DNA of 64,000 bases from Microbacterium sp. (GCA_031277945.1 JAITLK010000003.1:186001-250000); one strand, 5' to 3'. Shown: positions 17,131 through 25,970, numbered from the stretch's first letter. Numbers and translations are program-made. Notes: generated by a model not told the origin, from the sequence alone.

Positions 17131-17490
17131 TCAGGACCGCTTCACAGCGGTCGTCTTCTTCTCGGCCTCAGCCTTGACGCGCTCGAACTCGGCCTTCTCT
17201 GCCTCGAACGCCTCACGTTCGTCGGCGAGCGCCTTCGTTGCCTCTGCGAGCTCGGCATCTTTCGCGTCCTGCGCTGCGAGCACGGCCACGTCGATGTCCT
17301 CCTGCGAGAACGTCGCCGTGGCCTCAGCGATCTCGGTGTCCGGGACGTCGGCCTCTTCCGGGTTCAGCTTGTCGAAGCGGTCGAGGTCGTCCTTGTGGAC
17401 GTCGACGGTGTCTCCGAAGTAGCCGGTCGCTGGCTTACCATCGACGTCGGTGTAGACGATGAACCCGCAGCGGACCTTGCGCTCAGCCAT
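17131..17490 (-). CDS. Small structural-region protein with coiled coil
   Basis: The protein has 119 residues. A beta-like N-terminus (RCGFIVYTDVDGKPATGYF) is followed by a long Ala/Glu/Lys coiled coil (about 60-115). The start shares a base with the capsid stop (TGATG). It is probably a head accessory protein; the role is unknown. Confidence 0.65.
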   Translation of the reverse strand: MAERKVRCGFIVYTDVDGKPATGYFGDTVDVHKDDLDRFDKLNPEEADVPDTEIAEATATFSQEDIDVAVLAAQDAKDAELAEATKALADEREAFEAEKAEFERVKAEAEKKTTAVKRS

Positions 17491-18392
17491 CAGCCGGCCA
17501 GTCCCGTCAGCTTGAACACCGAGTACGGGTCGGTGATGTAGGAGACGAAGCGGGCGTCGGTCTGCACCCAGGTGCGCTGCGTCCCGGGCTCACGCCACGT
17601 TTCCGTGGACAGTGCCTTCTCCGGTCGCATCTCGCCGGGCTGTCCGGCCGCGAGGGCGTACGCTGTGCCGGGCGCGACGCGGTTCGAGGCGCGGAAGTTG
17701 TCGATGCCGTAGGTGCTCAGCAGGTCGGACAGGTCGTCGCCGTACACGACACGCAGTTGCAGCGCCTGGTCCGGGTTGACGATGAGGGTGTCGATCTCGA
17801 CGCCCAATTCCTGCTTGTCAGCGAGGGTCTGGGCGCGCGCGATGTCGGCACCGGGCCACTGGGCGGCGTTCGTCTGTCCGGAGCCTCCGGTCACGACGTT
17901 GTTCCAGTTGGAGCCGACCACGATCTGCGACGGTGTCGCGGCGAGCGCGGCATCGACGATCGCGATTCCGCGGGCGTCCTGGCGGCGCACCACGGCGTTC
18001 ATGATCTTGCGGCCCTCGCGCTGGATGACGCCCTGGTCGTTACGGTCGCGAGCCTCGTCGGTGACGAAGAACTTGCCACCGTGCTTCTCGACGGCCGCGA
18101 CCTTCGGCTCCGGGTTCTCGGACGTGAGGTTCGGGAACTCGGCACCGGGAGCGACTTCCTGAACGTCTCGCGTCGGGAACAGGTCGTTGAGCGTGAGCTG
18201 GTCGTAAATGACCGCACCGCCCGAGACCCCGCCCGGGGTGGAGAAGAACAGGGGGCTGATGTAGTTGCGGAGGGTGATGTCCGACAGGTATCGGGTGATA
18301 CGGGTCGGCTGGTTGAGCATCGTCTCCACCGTGATGGTGGAGCCGTTGACCGTGGGAGCCGCGAACGGGTACGCGGCAGAGTTGGCACTCAT
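17490..18392 (-). CDS. Major capsid protein
   Basis: The ATG at 18392 (AAAGGAG upstream) gives 300 residues. Features of HK97-fold capsid proteins are visible: TITVETMLNQPTRITRYLSD near the N-arm, GGAVIYDQLT, GKFFVTDEARDRND of the spine helix region, and IDTLIVNPDQALQLR in the P-domain. No protease-type pro-region is obvious. It lies between the decoration protein and the connectors. Confidence 0.88.
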   Translation of the reverse strand: MSANSAAYPFAAPTVNGSTITVETMLNQPTRITRYLSDITLRNYISPLFFSTPGGVSGGAVIYDQLTLNDLFPTRDVQEVAPGAEFPNLTSENPEPKVAAVEKHGGKFFVTDEARDRNDQGVIQREGRKIMNAVVRRQDARGIAIVDAALAATPSQIVVGSNWNNVVTGGSGQTNAAQWPGADIARAQTLADKQELGVEIDTLIVNPDQALQLRVVYGDDLSDLLSTYGIDNFRASNRVAPGTAYALAAGQPGEMRPEKALSTETWREPGTQRTWVQTDARFVSYITDPYSVFKLTGLAG

Positions 18393-18411
18393 GTCTGTGT
18401 GCGCTCCTTTC

Positions 18412-18795
18412 TCAGTAGAGCTCGATGAAGACGTCGTTGCCGGCGGCGCCGGCCGACCATGCGCGGCCGCGGGCCTTGCCGCTGGCGAGCGCAACCGCTC
18501 GACCGTTGGCGCCGACCTCGACCTCGTCGCCGACAGCGATCGTGCCGCCAGCGGTGACGGGCAGCACCTCGCCGGGGTTGCGGAGGACGTGCAGCACGGC
18601 ACCGGCCGCGGTGTCGCGCGACGCGATGCCGACCGACAGGCCGGCAGCCGATGCGGTGATCACCGTGATCGGCGTGCCCGCGGCCACGTCGAGCGCGGCG
18701 GAGATGTTGACGAACGTCTTCCCGACGATCGCCGCGCCGGCCTTCGCCGTGACGTCGCCGCCGGGGCGGTAGACGGGGATGGATTCGTTGGCCAT
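18412..18795 (-). CDS. Capsid decoration/stabilising protein
   Basis: The protein has 127 residues, Ala/Gly/Val-rich and beta-structured, resembling DUF2190-type or gpD-like head proteins found between protease and capsid genes. It would cement the expanded capsid. Confidence 0.68.
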   Translation of the reverse strand: MANESIPVYRPGGDVTAKAGAAIVGKTFVNISAALDVAAGTPITVITASAAGLSVGIASRDTAAGAVLHVLRNPGEVLPVTAGGTIAVGDEVEVGANGRAVALASGKARGRAWSAGAAGNDVFIELY

Positions 18796-18809
18796 GATCC
18801 TGGCTCCTC

Positions 18810-19250
18810 TCAGCGCTTCCAGTGCGCGGGGTAGGCGTCCGCGTCGGAGGCCACGGCCTGGTGGCCGATCTCCTCGACGGGGACGGTGTTCTTCGCGAGG
18901 GACGCGAGCGTGGCCGTGGTGCCAGCCTCGTCGCTGTCGAGCAGCGCACGGAAGTGGTCGCGCGAGGCGGCCGTGATGCGGCCCTCCTGCAGAGCGGTCG
19001 ACACGATGCCGTCGCGACGTGTGCGGTCCTGCTCGATGCGCGCCTCGGCGCCCATCTGAGCGTTGCGCTGCAGGTCGGCGAGGACGGTCGCGTCGATGGC
19101 GACGACCCCCTCCGGCAGTGCGCTCGGGGAACTGAAGTTGTTGACCTGGGTCACCGCGGCGGGCGCAGCCGTAGCCGCCTCCGCCGTCACCTCGGCATCG
19201 GTCGTGCCGAGCCGCTCGTTGACACCAGCCTGGGACTCGTCGTTTGCCAC
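18810..19250 (-). CDS. Nested scaffold protein, in-frame internal start
   Basis: Inside the protease gene, codon 277 is GTG preceded by AAAGGAGA with 6 nt spacing, a better ribosome site than most in the window. The 146-residue product starts VANDESQAGVNERLG and is Ala/Glu-rich and helical. This matches the lambda C/Nu3 arrangement, where the 3' part of the protease gene also makes free scaffold. Confidence 0.75.
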   Translation of the reverse strand: MANDESQAGVNERLGTTDAEVTAEAATAAPAAVTQVNNFSSPSALPEGVVAIDATVLADLQRNAQMGAEARIEQDRTRRDGIVSTALQEGRITAASRDHFRALLDSDEAGTTATLASLAKNTVPVEEIGHQAVASDADAYPAHWKR

Positions 19251-20078
19251 GACGTTCTCCTTTCGGTTGGGGATACCCGGCTCGGACGAGCTCGGGGGCT
19301 TGAGTGCCGAAGCGCGCGCAGATGCGGCAGCGGCGTTGATGCGGTCCTCCGCGGCGTCGTCGACCGCGAGCGTCGTGGTCTCGACGGCGGGATCCTCGGC
19401 GGTGCCGACGGTTGCTGCGGTGCCTGCGTCAGGGACGATGGCCACGCGGTCGGCGAGGCCGAGCTCGACGGCATCGGACGCGGTGAGCCACGTCTCCTCC
19501 GCGAGGAGCGCGGCCCAGTTCTTCTCACCTGCCTTGTCGGTGTAGACCTCGATCATCGACCGCTCGAGGGTGTCGAGGAAGTCGGCGGTCTTGCGCATGC
19601 TGCGGGCATTGCCCCACACGATCGAGGACGGCGAGTGGATCATCATCTGGCTGCCCGGCGACATGACCGTTTCCGGGCAGCTCGCGGCGATGAAGCTCGC
19701 CGCGGACGCGGCGATTCCGTCGACAACGGCGGTCACGTTCGCGCGGTGTGCGCCGAGCATGTTGAGGATCGCCATCGCTTCCCACACCTCACCGCCGGGC
19801 GAGTTGATGCGCAGGACGATCTGCTCCACGGACGCCGGGAGCGCATCGAGCACGCGGGCGACATCCTCCGTCGAGATTCCCCACCATCCGCCCCACGAGT
19901 CGATCGGCCCGTACATGCGGATCGTCGCGACGGACGCGTCTGCGTCGTCGATCCCCGGCGTGGTGACGGCGCTGAAGAACTCGGCCTTCGCCTTCGGCGG
20001 TTCGACCGAACCCCAATATCGGCGCGTCTGCCAGCTCTGCTCGGGCGCGCGATCCGCGCGCGGCTGAGTCGTACTCAT
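18810..20078 (-). CDS. Prohead protease (ClpP-type) fused to scaffold domain
   Basis: The protein has 422 residues. Residues 50-215 are a ClpP-like serine protease: the INSPGGEVWEA segment, nucleophile S125 in GIAASAAS, and H148 in MMIHSPS. An acidic Ala/Thr-rich linker (about 220-275) leads to a C-terminal scaffold-like domain (277-422) that also has its own internal start. The protease should cut the scaffold and itself during head maturation. It overlaps the portal stop by 4 nt. Confidence 0.88.
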   Translation of the reverse strand: MSTTQPRADRAPEQSWQTRRYWGSVEPPKAKAEFFSAVTTPGIDDADASVATIRMYGPIDSWGGWWGISTEDVARVLDALPASVEQIVLRINSPGGEVWEAMAILNMLGAHRANVTAVVDGIAASAASFIAASCPETVMSPGSQMMIHSPSSIVWGNARSMRKTADFLDTLERSMIEVYTDKAGEKNWAALLAEETWLTASDAVELGLADRVAIVPDAGTAATVGTAEDPAVETTTLAVDDAAEDRINAAAASARASALKPPSSSEPGIPNRKENVVANDESQAGVNERLGTTDAEVTAEAATAAPAAVTQVNNFSSPSALPEGVVAIDATVLADLQRNAQMGAEARIEQDRTRRDGIVSTALQEGRITAASRDHFRALLDSDEAGTTATLASLAKNTVPVEEIGHQAVASDADAYPAHWKR

Positions 20079-21565
20079 ACGGCCTCCTCCGGCTCGTCAG
20101 CAGGCATGCGGGACACATCGGGCCCCTGCCCTGTCAGATCAGCACCCGCGAGCCGAATCAGTTCACGGGCTTCGTCCTGTCGCAGCGGCACCTTGTCCGT
20201 CGCGAGATACACCTTCTGTGCGACCTCGGCGGCGTTGCGCGCCGCCTCCGCTGCTGACGGCTGCCCGTCGGGCGTCCCCTCGGCGAGGAATGCTTCGATG
20301 GGAAGACCCCATCGGTCGCGGACGTACGCACGCAGGGCGTCATCCACGACGAGCGCGCCGCACTCGATCAGCGCACGGAGAACCTCAGCGGTGACATGCT
20401 GCTGCTCACCGATCGCTGCCGGGACGATGCGCGGCGCGGGCTCCGACTCACCCCAGTTCAGGTCAACGAGATCCTCGATGACGTGCTGCTGGATCACCTC
20501 AGCGAAGTGCTGAGCGACCGCGTTGAGGCTGTCAGTGAAGAAGCTCGCGAACGTCTCGCCAAGCGCGTAGGAGCCCGTGGCGTTGTCACCGCCGAGACTG
20601 AGGAAGTTCGCCAGCACCGCACCAGCGATCTGCTCGTCGTAGTAGCGGATCGCCTTGTCAGTGTCCGGCAGGCGCCCTTCCACGCCGATGAACTTCATGC
20701 TCGCGCCGTGCGCGATGCCCACCCCCGCAGTGTCGCCGGCGCGGGCTTGGCGGGCCATCTCCTCACCCTTGGCGATCTGCTCGTCCAGCCACTGGGTCGC
20801 TTCGTCGAACGACCACTCAGACGCCAGCTCGGGCAGATCAGGAGCGGTGTACACAGGAAGGCCGAGACCGTTGCGCTCAGCGGTCAGCGCCTGCACCCGC
20901 AGGACACGATCCTTCAGCACGAACATCTTGTACGCCGCGCGCAGCAGCGACTCGCCGAGCCAGTCGGCACCCTCGCGTTCGTTGACGAACGCGACGAGCC
21001 GGTCGACGGGGATGCGGATGTCGCCGAAGGTGTACGCCTGGAATGTCGGGCTCCACAGTCCGACCGAGGTGCCCTTCTGCTTGATGGCGACGAGACCGCC
21101 GTCACGCGCGACCTCGATATCCGCGATCGTGAGCGGTGGACGCCACGCGATCTTGCCGATGTGGAAGAGCCCGAACGCATCCACGCTGTAGACCTGCTCG
21201 AAGAAGCTGTGCCCGTACACGAGTTCCAGCGACGCGAGGCGCAGGAACTCCTTGAACGAGAACCGCCCCTTCGATCGCAGCGGCGCGACGAAAGGCTTCC
21301 CCTTCACGGGCAGGCCGAGATCCTTCGCGACGTGCTCGGTGACCTCGTCGCGACATCCTGCACCGTCGATGACCCACTCGGTGCGCAGGATCGGCAGCGT
21401 CACGGCGCGGATCACGCTCTTCACCTGCGGATCCTCGCGCCGCATCCGGTCATAGACCTCGATGTTTTTCGGCCACTGCAGGTCCGGGTTCTTCTCCGCC
21501 GCCCAGGCAAACAGCGTTCCCCATCCGACCAGGTTCGGGTCCGCCTGATATCCGATCTCAGCCAA
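20075..21565 (-). CDS. Portal protein (DUF935/Mu gp29-like)
   Basis: A TTG start with AAGGAGGT six bases upstream gives 496 residues. The sequence follows the DUF935-type portal pattern: RMRREDPQVKSVIRAVTLPI near the N-terminus, YGHSFFEQVY in the wing and KAIRYYDEQIAGAVLANFLS in the stem region, with an acidic C-terminal crown. It forms the dodecameric DNA channel. Confidence 0.85.
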   Translation of the reverse strand: MAEIGYQADPNLVGWGTLFAWAAEKNPDLQWPKNIEVYDRMRREDPQVKSVIRAVTLPILRTEWVIDGAGCRDEVTEHVAKDLGLPVKGKPFVAPLRSKGRFSFKEFLRLASLELVYGHSFFEQVYSVDAFGLFHIGKIAWRPPLTIADIEVARDGGLVAIKQKGTSVGLWSPTFQAYTFGDIRIPVDRLVAFVNEREGADWLGESLLRAAYKMFVLKDRVLRVQALTAERNGLGLPVYTAPDLPELASEWSFDEATQWLDEQIAKGEEMARQARAGDTAGVGIAHGASMKFIGVEGRLPDTDKAIRYYDEQIAGAVLANFLSLGGDNATGSYALGETFASFFTDSLNAVAQHFAEVIQQHVIEDLVDLNWGESEPAPRIVPAAIGEQQHVTAEVLRALIECGALVVDDALRAYVRDRWGLPIEAFLAEGTPDGQPSAAEAARNAAEVAQKVYLATDKVPLRQDEARELIRLAGADLTGQGPDVSRMPADEPEEAV

Positions 21566-21582
21566 CGGCGGACCTCCTTCGG

Positions 21583-23178
21583 TCAGAAGCGCATCGTGCG
21601 CAAGTCGTGCTCGTCGGCAGCTACATCAGTGCGGCGGACGACACGCGGAGCTGGCGGTGGCGGCGCGGCGCGCTTCTTCGGTGTTGCCTCGGATTTGAGG
21701 ACTCCCCACAGCGCCCAGGTCACGGACTGTGCCTGCGACACCGGCTTGGTCGGGTCGGACTGCTCCCAGGTGACGCCGGCGCGGCCGATGTTGCGGGTCG
21801 TGGCGAGCCGGAGCGACTCGGTGACCTCGGGCTGGTCGCGGTGCGGAACGAGACCCGCGTTGACGTGCTCGATGAACTGGGTGTGAGAGGCGGCGATCTC
21901 GTCGAGGTTCATCGCCAGCCACTTCAGCCCGACACGTTCGAGCGCCGAGATAACAGCGGCCGCGTTCTTCGGGTCAAGGACGATCAACGGATTACCGAGC
22001 TCAGCCTTGAGCTTCTTCAGCTCGGGCGCGATCCACATCGTCCCGGCATCGGTGCGATGGTGCTCAACGGCGATCGAATCGGTGTCGAACCGCGCGGCTT
22101 TGCTGATCGTGCCGTACCCGCCACCACGGCCAAGCGCGAGCGCGAGAACGATGCCGTCGCCGGTGACCGATGCGTCAGGATCAGCGGTGTGCTTCCAGAC
22201 CGCGAGGTCCAACTCGGACAGCGCTTCATCCTCGACCTCCGCGCGGTTCGGCCAGATCGAGCAGCGCTGACGAGCGAACGCCTCGGGGCTGGTCTGCCCC
22301 ATACGGTTCCACTCATCCTCAACCGTCGTCCACGGCAGTCGGATCCCGAGCCCCGGGTTCCCCTCGCGCCACGTCTGCGGATCGCCGAGGTCGATCAGCC
22401 CGGCCGTCTTCGGATCGTCCGATCCCACCGGGGTGTGCTCGATCCAGCCCGTGCGCTCCAGGCCGCCCTTGCGGCCGCGATCGCGGAGCCCCTCGAAGTA
22501 CTCGCCATCCTGGTCTTCCTTCGGGACCGTGCCGGTGAACAGCACCTGCAGATTCGGACTCGCCGACGACGCCGGGAGGAGACCTTCCAGCACCACCAGC
22601 GGCGAATGCTGCGCCTCGTCCACGATCAGCACGTCGAACGAGACACCAACGCCCGCGGCGCCCGTGCGGGTGAAGAAGACGACGCGGTTACCGTTCTTCA
22701 GCTCGATCGCCCAGTTGCCGTTCCCGGTCGAGATGCCAGTGACGCCCTGCGCAGTCTGCTTACCCCCGCCGACGAGCTCGGCTCGCAGCGCCGGGGCGGC
22801 AAGGATCGTACGGCGGGCGCGACGGAACGCCTCGCGAGCGGTCGCGCCCTCGTGGGCGGTGTGCCCGATCAGCTTCGGCGCGCCGTCCGCACGCGGCCAC
22901 AGGAACAGATGAGAGAGCTCGTACGGCAGCAGGATGTTGCCCTTGCCTTGCTGGCGAGAAACGAGCACGCCGAACTCGGTCGCCGCCCACAGCCCGTCCG
23001 CGTCGATCGACGCGATCGCTTCGAGCGCGCCCTCCTGCCACGGGTCGCAAACGATGCCGGCGAGATCCGAGATGTCAAGGACATCGTCCAGCAGTGTGTC
23101 GACGCGGCTACCCGGTAGCGTCCGAACCCGCGGCTCTTGCAGCCCGAGCAGCTCGAGCTTCGGCGAGTTGGTCGGCAA
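21583..23178 (-). CDS. terL: Terminase large subunit
   Basis: A TTG start behind GAAGGAGGGG gives 531 residues. The ATPase domain has an atypical Walker A (SRQQGKGN, residues 74-81) and Walker B (VLIVDEAQ, about 183-190). The C-terminal nuclease region includes IVLALALGRGGG and a later LIVLDPKNAA block. It cuts concatemers and drives packaging through the portal. Its start lies 71 nt inside the small subunit gene. Confidence 0.92.
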   Translation of the reverse strand: MPTNSPKLELLGLQEPRVRTLPGSRVDTLLDDVLDISDLAGIVCDPWQEGALEAIASIDADGLWAATEFGVLVSRQQGKGNILLPYELSHLFLWPRADGAPKLIGHTAHEGATAREAFRRARRTILAAPALRAELVGGGKQTAQGVTGISTGNGNWAIELKNGNRVVFFTRTGAAGVGVSFDVLIVDEAQHSPLVVLEGLLPASSASPNLQVLFTGTVPKEDQDGEYFEGLRDRGRKGGLERTGWIEHTPVGSDDPKTAGLIDLGDPQTWREGNPGLGIRLPWTTVEDEWNRMGQTSPEAFARQRCSIWPNRAEVEDEALSELDLAVWKHTADPDASVTGDGIVLALALGRGGGYGTISKAARFDTDSIAVEHHRTDAGTMWIAPELKKLKAELGNPLIVLDPKNAAAVISALERVGLKWLAMNLDEIAASHTQFIEHVNAGLVPHRDQPEVTESLRLATTRNIGRAGVTWEQSDPTKPVSQAQSVTWALWGVLKSEATPKKRAAPPPPAPRVVRRTDVAADEHDLRTMRF

Positions 23179-23509
23179 GGCTCCCCTCCTTCGGCTGCTC
23201 CACCGCCCCCGACGTCGCCTGAACCGCGGTGCGGAACTCGCGCGCGATCGGTGCGAGCTTCGTCGGATCCGCCGCCGCAACCGTCACGAACGCCGTCCGC
23301 AACGTCGAGACGATCAACTCCATGTCGGACTGATCGGCCGGCGGCGTCGCGGGCGCGGCTACGTGCGGTGTCTTCGCGGTGGGCGACCGTCGATCACCGC
23401 GCCGCTCGTTGGCGTGCGCATCGCGGCAGGCATCATCGACGGGCTCGCGGTTTCGGAGGTGACGCCGGTAGGCCGCTTCGGTCCCACAGGCCGCCCGGGG
23501 CCGTGCCAT
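23108..23509 (-). CDS. terS: Terminase small subunit
   Basis: The ATG at 23509 (AGGTGG upstream) gives 133 residues. It starts with a short Arg-rich region, has a central helix (DMELIVSTLRTAFVTVAA) and ends in an Ala/Arg coiled coil. Its overlap with the large subunit and place beside a cos-like region support the call, although the family is variable. Confidence 0.75.
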   Translation of the reverse strand: MARPRAACGTEAAYRRHLRNREPVDDACRDAHANERRGDRRSPTAKTPHVAAPATPPADQSDMELIVSTLRTAFVTVAAADPTKLAPIAREFRTAVQATSGAVEQPKEGSLADQLAEARAARAARAAGSDATG

Positions 23510-23519
23510 TTCGCCCACC

Positions 23520-23653
23520 TCCTGAATTCACCCACACCGCGAATTCACACACGGAGAGAAGCGCCACGACCGCGCGGGAAGCTGGCAGCCCTGGGGCCCC
23601 TCTGGATTTTCCGAGGGGCCCCAGGGCGCGGCAGATCGGTAGGGTCGAGTCTC
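23520..23653. other. Candidate cos/packaging region
   Basis: Between the HNH/GNAT genes and terminase lie two direct GAATTCAC repeats 17 bp apart (23524, 23541) and a perfect 12-bp inverted repeat (23591-23602 with 23613-23624, arms CTGGGGCCCCTC). HK97-like phages place cos here, next to an HNH gene and the small terminase. The hairpin could also be a terminator for the early operon. Confidence 0.5.
23640..23653 (+). promoter_or_regulatory. Leaderless -10 box of the GNAT gene
   Basis: TAGGGT is followed by 8 nt and then the ATG; the gene has no ribosome site. Confidence 0.5.
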
Positions 23654-24097
23654 ATGACGACCGATGCACTGACCCTCGTTGAGCTCGACCCTCCGAAACG
23701 CGGGGGCAACGCCTTCACGGACTCCCAGGAGTTCGTCGCTGTGTGGTGGAAGGGCCACAATGAAGGCATCCATTGGATCACCGTGGGCATGGGAGACATC
23801 GAAGTCGCGCGAGTCAAGTTCACGCTGGGGTACCCGGATCCACACCCATTGCTCGGACCGATGCCGGAGGGCCAGCTTGACATCCTCGGCCTCGAGGTAG
23901 CTCGTTCGATGCGACGCCAAGGCATCGGGCGCGACACGATAGCCCTCGTCCGATCCACCTACCCGGGGCCACGGATGACCGCACTGAACGATGATGCGGA
24001 GTCCGCGAAGTTCTGGGACGGGATCGGCTGGCACCGCTTCGAGTCGGCGCATGAGGTCTTCCGCCGTAGCGACAGAGTCACATACGCCGAGCACTGA
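23654..24097 (+). CDS. GNAT-family acetyltransferase
   Basis: The protein has 147 residues. Motif A of the GNAT fold is visible as LEVARSMRRQGIGRDTIALV (acetyl-CoA pyrophosphate loop RRQGIG), followed by a late FWDGIGWHRF motif. The substrate is unknown. It faces away from the late operon, sits between the HNH gene and terminase, and has its own leaderless promoter. It is therefore an accessory gene that may modify a host or phage protein in the lysogen. Confidence 0.75.
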   Translation: MTTDALTLVELDPPKRGGNAFTDSQEFVAVWWKGHNEGIHWITVGMGDIEVARVKFTLGYPDPHPLLGPMPEGQLDILGLEVARSMRRQGIGRDTIALVRSTYPGPRMTALNDDAESAKFWDGIGWHRFESAHEVFRRSDRVTYAEH

Positions 24098-24100
24098 CGC

Positions 24101-24418
24101 TTACGTGGCTGGCCAGATCTCAGCGACCGCGTGATTCGACTTCCGCGAGTTGCAGGACTTGTGCATCGGCACGAGTACCTGGCCCACGAGCTTCCCGCCG
24201 TTGTCGATCGCCTCGTCGTGGTCAGCGGTGAACGAGAGGCGATGCGTCGCCGGCAGGTCGGTGTCGATCTGCTCGCCACAACCCCAGCCCGACGGCGAGG
24301 CGTAGCCACACGGCAAGCGATGCACCTTCGTGCGCCGCTTCAGCGCTGCCTGCTCACGGCGGTACGCGCGGTGGCCCTTCCCGTTACGGATCGACTTCGA
24401 ATCAGACATCGTCGCCAT
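24101..24418 (-). CDS. HNH endonuclease
   Basis: The ATG at 24418 gives 105 residues. An early Cys pair (LPCGY and GWGCG) is followed by the HNH core FTADHDEAI, an Asn and MHKSCNSRKSN. Small HNH proteins beside terminase are needed for cos cutting in HK97-type phages. It precedes the cos-like region, with the GNAT gene between. A start at 24409 is also possible. Confidence 0.8.
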   Translation of the reverse strand: MATMSDSKSIRNGKGHRAYRREQAALKRRTKVHRLPCGYASPSGWGCGEQIDTDLPATHRLSFTADHDEAIDNGGKLVGQVLVPMHKSCNSRKSNHAVAEIWPAT

Positions 24419-24608
24419 CCACTTTCGAGCGAGGTATCTTGGCGAGCACCTGTGCCAATGTGGTCGACGGGATCGACGCGAAGAGATGCAGCGTCTCGCC
24501 ATTCTCAGAAACGGAAACGGTGCCGGCGAACTGGTCTGCTACCTCGCCAAGAGCCGTAGCGAACTGAAGTGCTGTTGTGGCCACCCGCTTGCGTCTAACT
24601 CCAAACAT
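24402..24608 (-). CDS. Small hypothetical protein
   Basis: The ATG at 24608 (GGAGG four bases upstream) gives 68 residues, with an early basic FGVRRKRVATTALQ segment and an acidic end. It overlaps the HNH start. Function unknown; it opens the short minus-strand unit that ends at HNH. Confidence 0.6.
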   Translation of the reverse strand: MFGVRRKRVATTALQFATALGEVADQFAGTVSVSENGETLHLFASIPSTTLAQVLAKIPRSKVDGDDV

Positions 24609-24635
24609 CACACACCTCCGGTTTTCAGCGGCATG

Positions 24636-24671
24636 TTGCCTGTGCGACGTCCACCGTTATGCTCATCCACG
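24636..24671 (+). promoter_or_regulatory. Leaderless promoter of the PIN-domain gene
   Basis: TTGCCT, 16 bp, TATGCT, then 8 nt to the ATG. Both boxes are recognisable sigma-A elements. Confidence 0.65.
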
Positions 24672-25727
24672 ATGACCATCGTGATTCTCGACACCAACGC
24701 ACTTCCTCACGGGCACTACAACGAACGTTTCTTCCAACAAATCCTTGATGTCGCGGGGCATGGGGCGATTCTGGTGGTTCCCGAAGTAGTCATCTGGGAG
24801 TGGGCTGAGCACGCGCACAGTGCTCTACGCACCCTCGCAGAGCAACTGAAGCACCATCGAGTCGATCAGTTGCTGGCCCCGAGACTTTCAGTTCCTGATG
24901 TTCCATCAGTCGAAGAGCTCGTCGAATCAATCGAATCCGCGATTCAGTGGCGAGCTAAGATCTGGTCTCCGCCTCCGGGAGAGTGGCGAAGCGCTGTACG
25001 GCAGCAAGTCCTTCAGACAGGCAACGGTGAACGCAAGCAGGAGGTGAAGACTGGTGCGGCAGACGCGATCGTGTTGTCATGCGTCGGCGCACAGCTCGAG
25101 GTCGCCGAGGGTGCTGTGGTACTACTGTCCAGCGACAACAAGCTCCGAAGCGAGGTTTTGAAGCAGTTCTCCGAAGCTCGAGTTGCGAGTGGTTCTGGCG
25201 AGCTACTCGCACAGTTTTGGACGTTCACCCCTGCTCCCGATCAGCTAGCGGTTCGCACAGCCGAGCGCCTGACCGATTTTCTCAACGAACGCATTAGTAG
25301 GTTCGGCGAGGCCATGCCTTTCGATGCCTTTGGCTTCGAGTACGTCTCCGGACCGATTCGTCTGGATCAGACCTCTATGCCGAGGCTGTCATCCACACAG
25401 CTTCGGCATGTCGACATAGTTGAGATCTACGAATTCGAGACTTCCGTGGATGGTGATCACCGATATGGACGTGCCGAACTCAGAATCTTTGGTGACATCG
25501 CGCTGACCCTACTGCTCGACAGCTATGAACCTGACGGAGAAGTCCGTACGGTCCCCTCGAGCTTCCGAGCATCCATGGCCCACATCGACGTCGTCGTGAT
25601 CACTGAATGGAACCAGAACTGGGAACTCGTGTCGATCGAACCAGCAGGGGTCGCCGTCGTGGTGGACATGCATCCGGATGACGAGAACGACGACGGTGCG
25701 ATCACATTTCGTGCTTCCGAAGCCTGA
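24672..25727 (+). CDS. PIN-domain protein (DUF4935-like), candidate defence toxin
   Basis: The protein has 351 residues. The first 150 or so form a PIN nuclease: VILDTNAL (D7, T8, N9), VVPEVVIWEWAEH (Glu at the second site), TGAADAIVL (Asp) and LLSSDNKLR (last acidic residue). The remaining 180 residues are a beta-rich domain I do not recognise. Large PIN proteins of this type are known from defence and abortive-infection loci and cut RNA. The gene stands alone on the strand opposite the lytic genes. Its base composition is visibly richer in A/T than its neighbours, which suggests separate acquisition. No antitoxin is obvious beside it. Confidence 0.75.
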   Translation: MTIVILDTNALPHGHYNERFFQQILDVAGHGAILVVPEVVIWEWAEHAHSALRTLAEQLKHHRVDQLLAPRLSVPDVPSVEELVESIESAIQWRAKIWSPPPGEWRSAVRQQVLQTGNGERKQEVKTGAADAIVLSCVGAQLEVAEGAVVLLSSDNKLRSEVLKQFSEARVASGSGELLAQFWTFTPAPDQLAVRTAERLTDFLNERISRFGEAMPFDAFGFEYVSGPIRLDQTSMPRLSSTQLRHVDIVEIYEFETSVDGDHRYGRAELRIFGDIALTLLLDSYEPDGEVRTVPSSFRASMAHIDVVVITEWNQNWELVSIEPAGVAVVVDMHPDDENDDGAITFRASEA

Positions 25728-25883
25728 GTGGTCGAAGCCTACCGGCTTTGAGACGAAGATTCGCCCCATCCGCGCATCAACATCCGCATGCGGAATGGTC
25801 GTCGCCGAATGTCGTGAGCGTGTGGCGGGAGGGGCGAAGAAGATCCGGCCGGGGCACCGACCGGAAACGATCGCGGGAACGAC

Positions 25884-25913
25884 TGAGGGCCCCACCCGTA
25901 GGTGAGGCCCTCA
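25884..25913. terminator. Bidirectional hairpin between convergent genes
   Basis: Arms TGAGGGCC and GGCCCTCA, with an inner ACC-CGTA-GGT stem, lie between the ends of the PIN gene (+) and the membrane protein gene (-). There is no long T-run on either side. The rest of 25728-25970 holds nothing I can assign. Confidence 0.65.
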
Positions 25914-25970
25914 AATCACAATTCTGTCGCACGCTGAGCGTATCACGTCATGCGGACACAGTTGACACGG

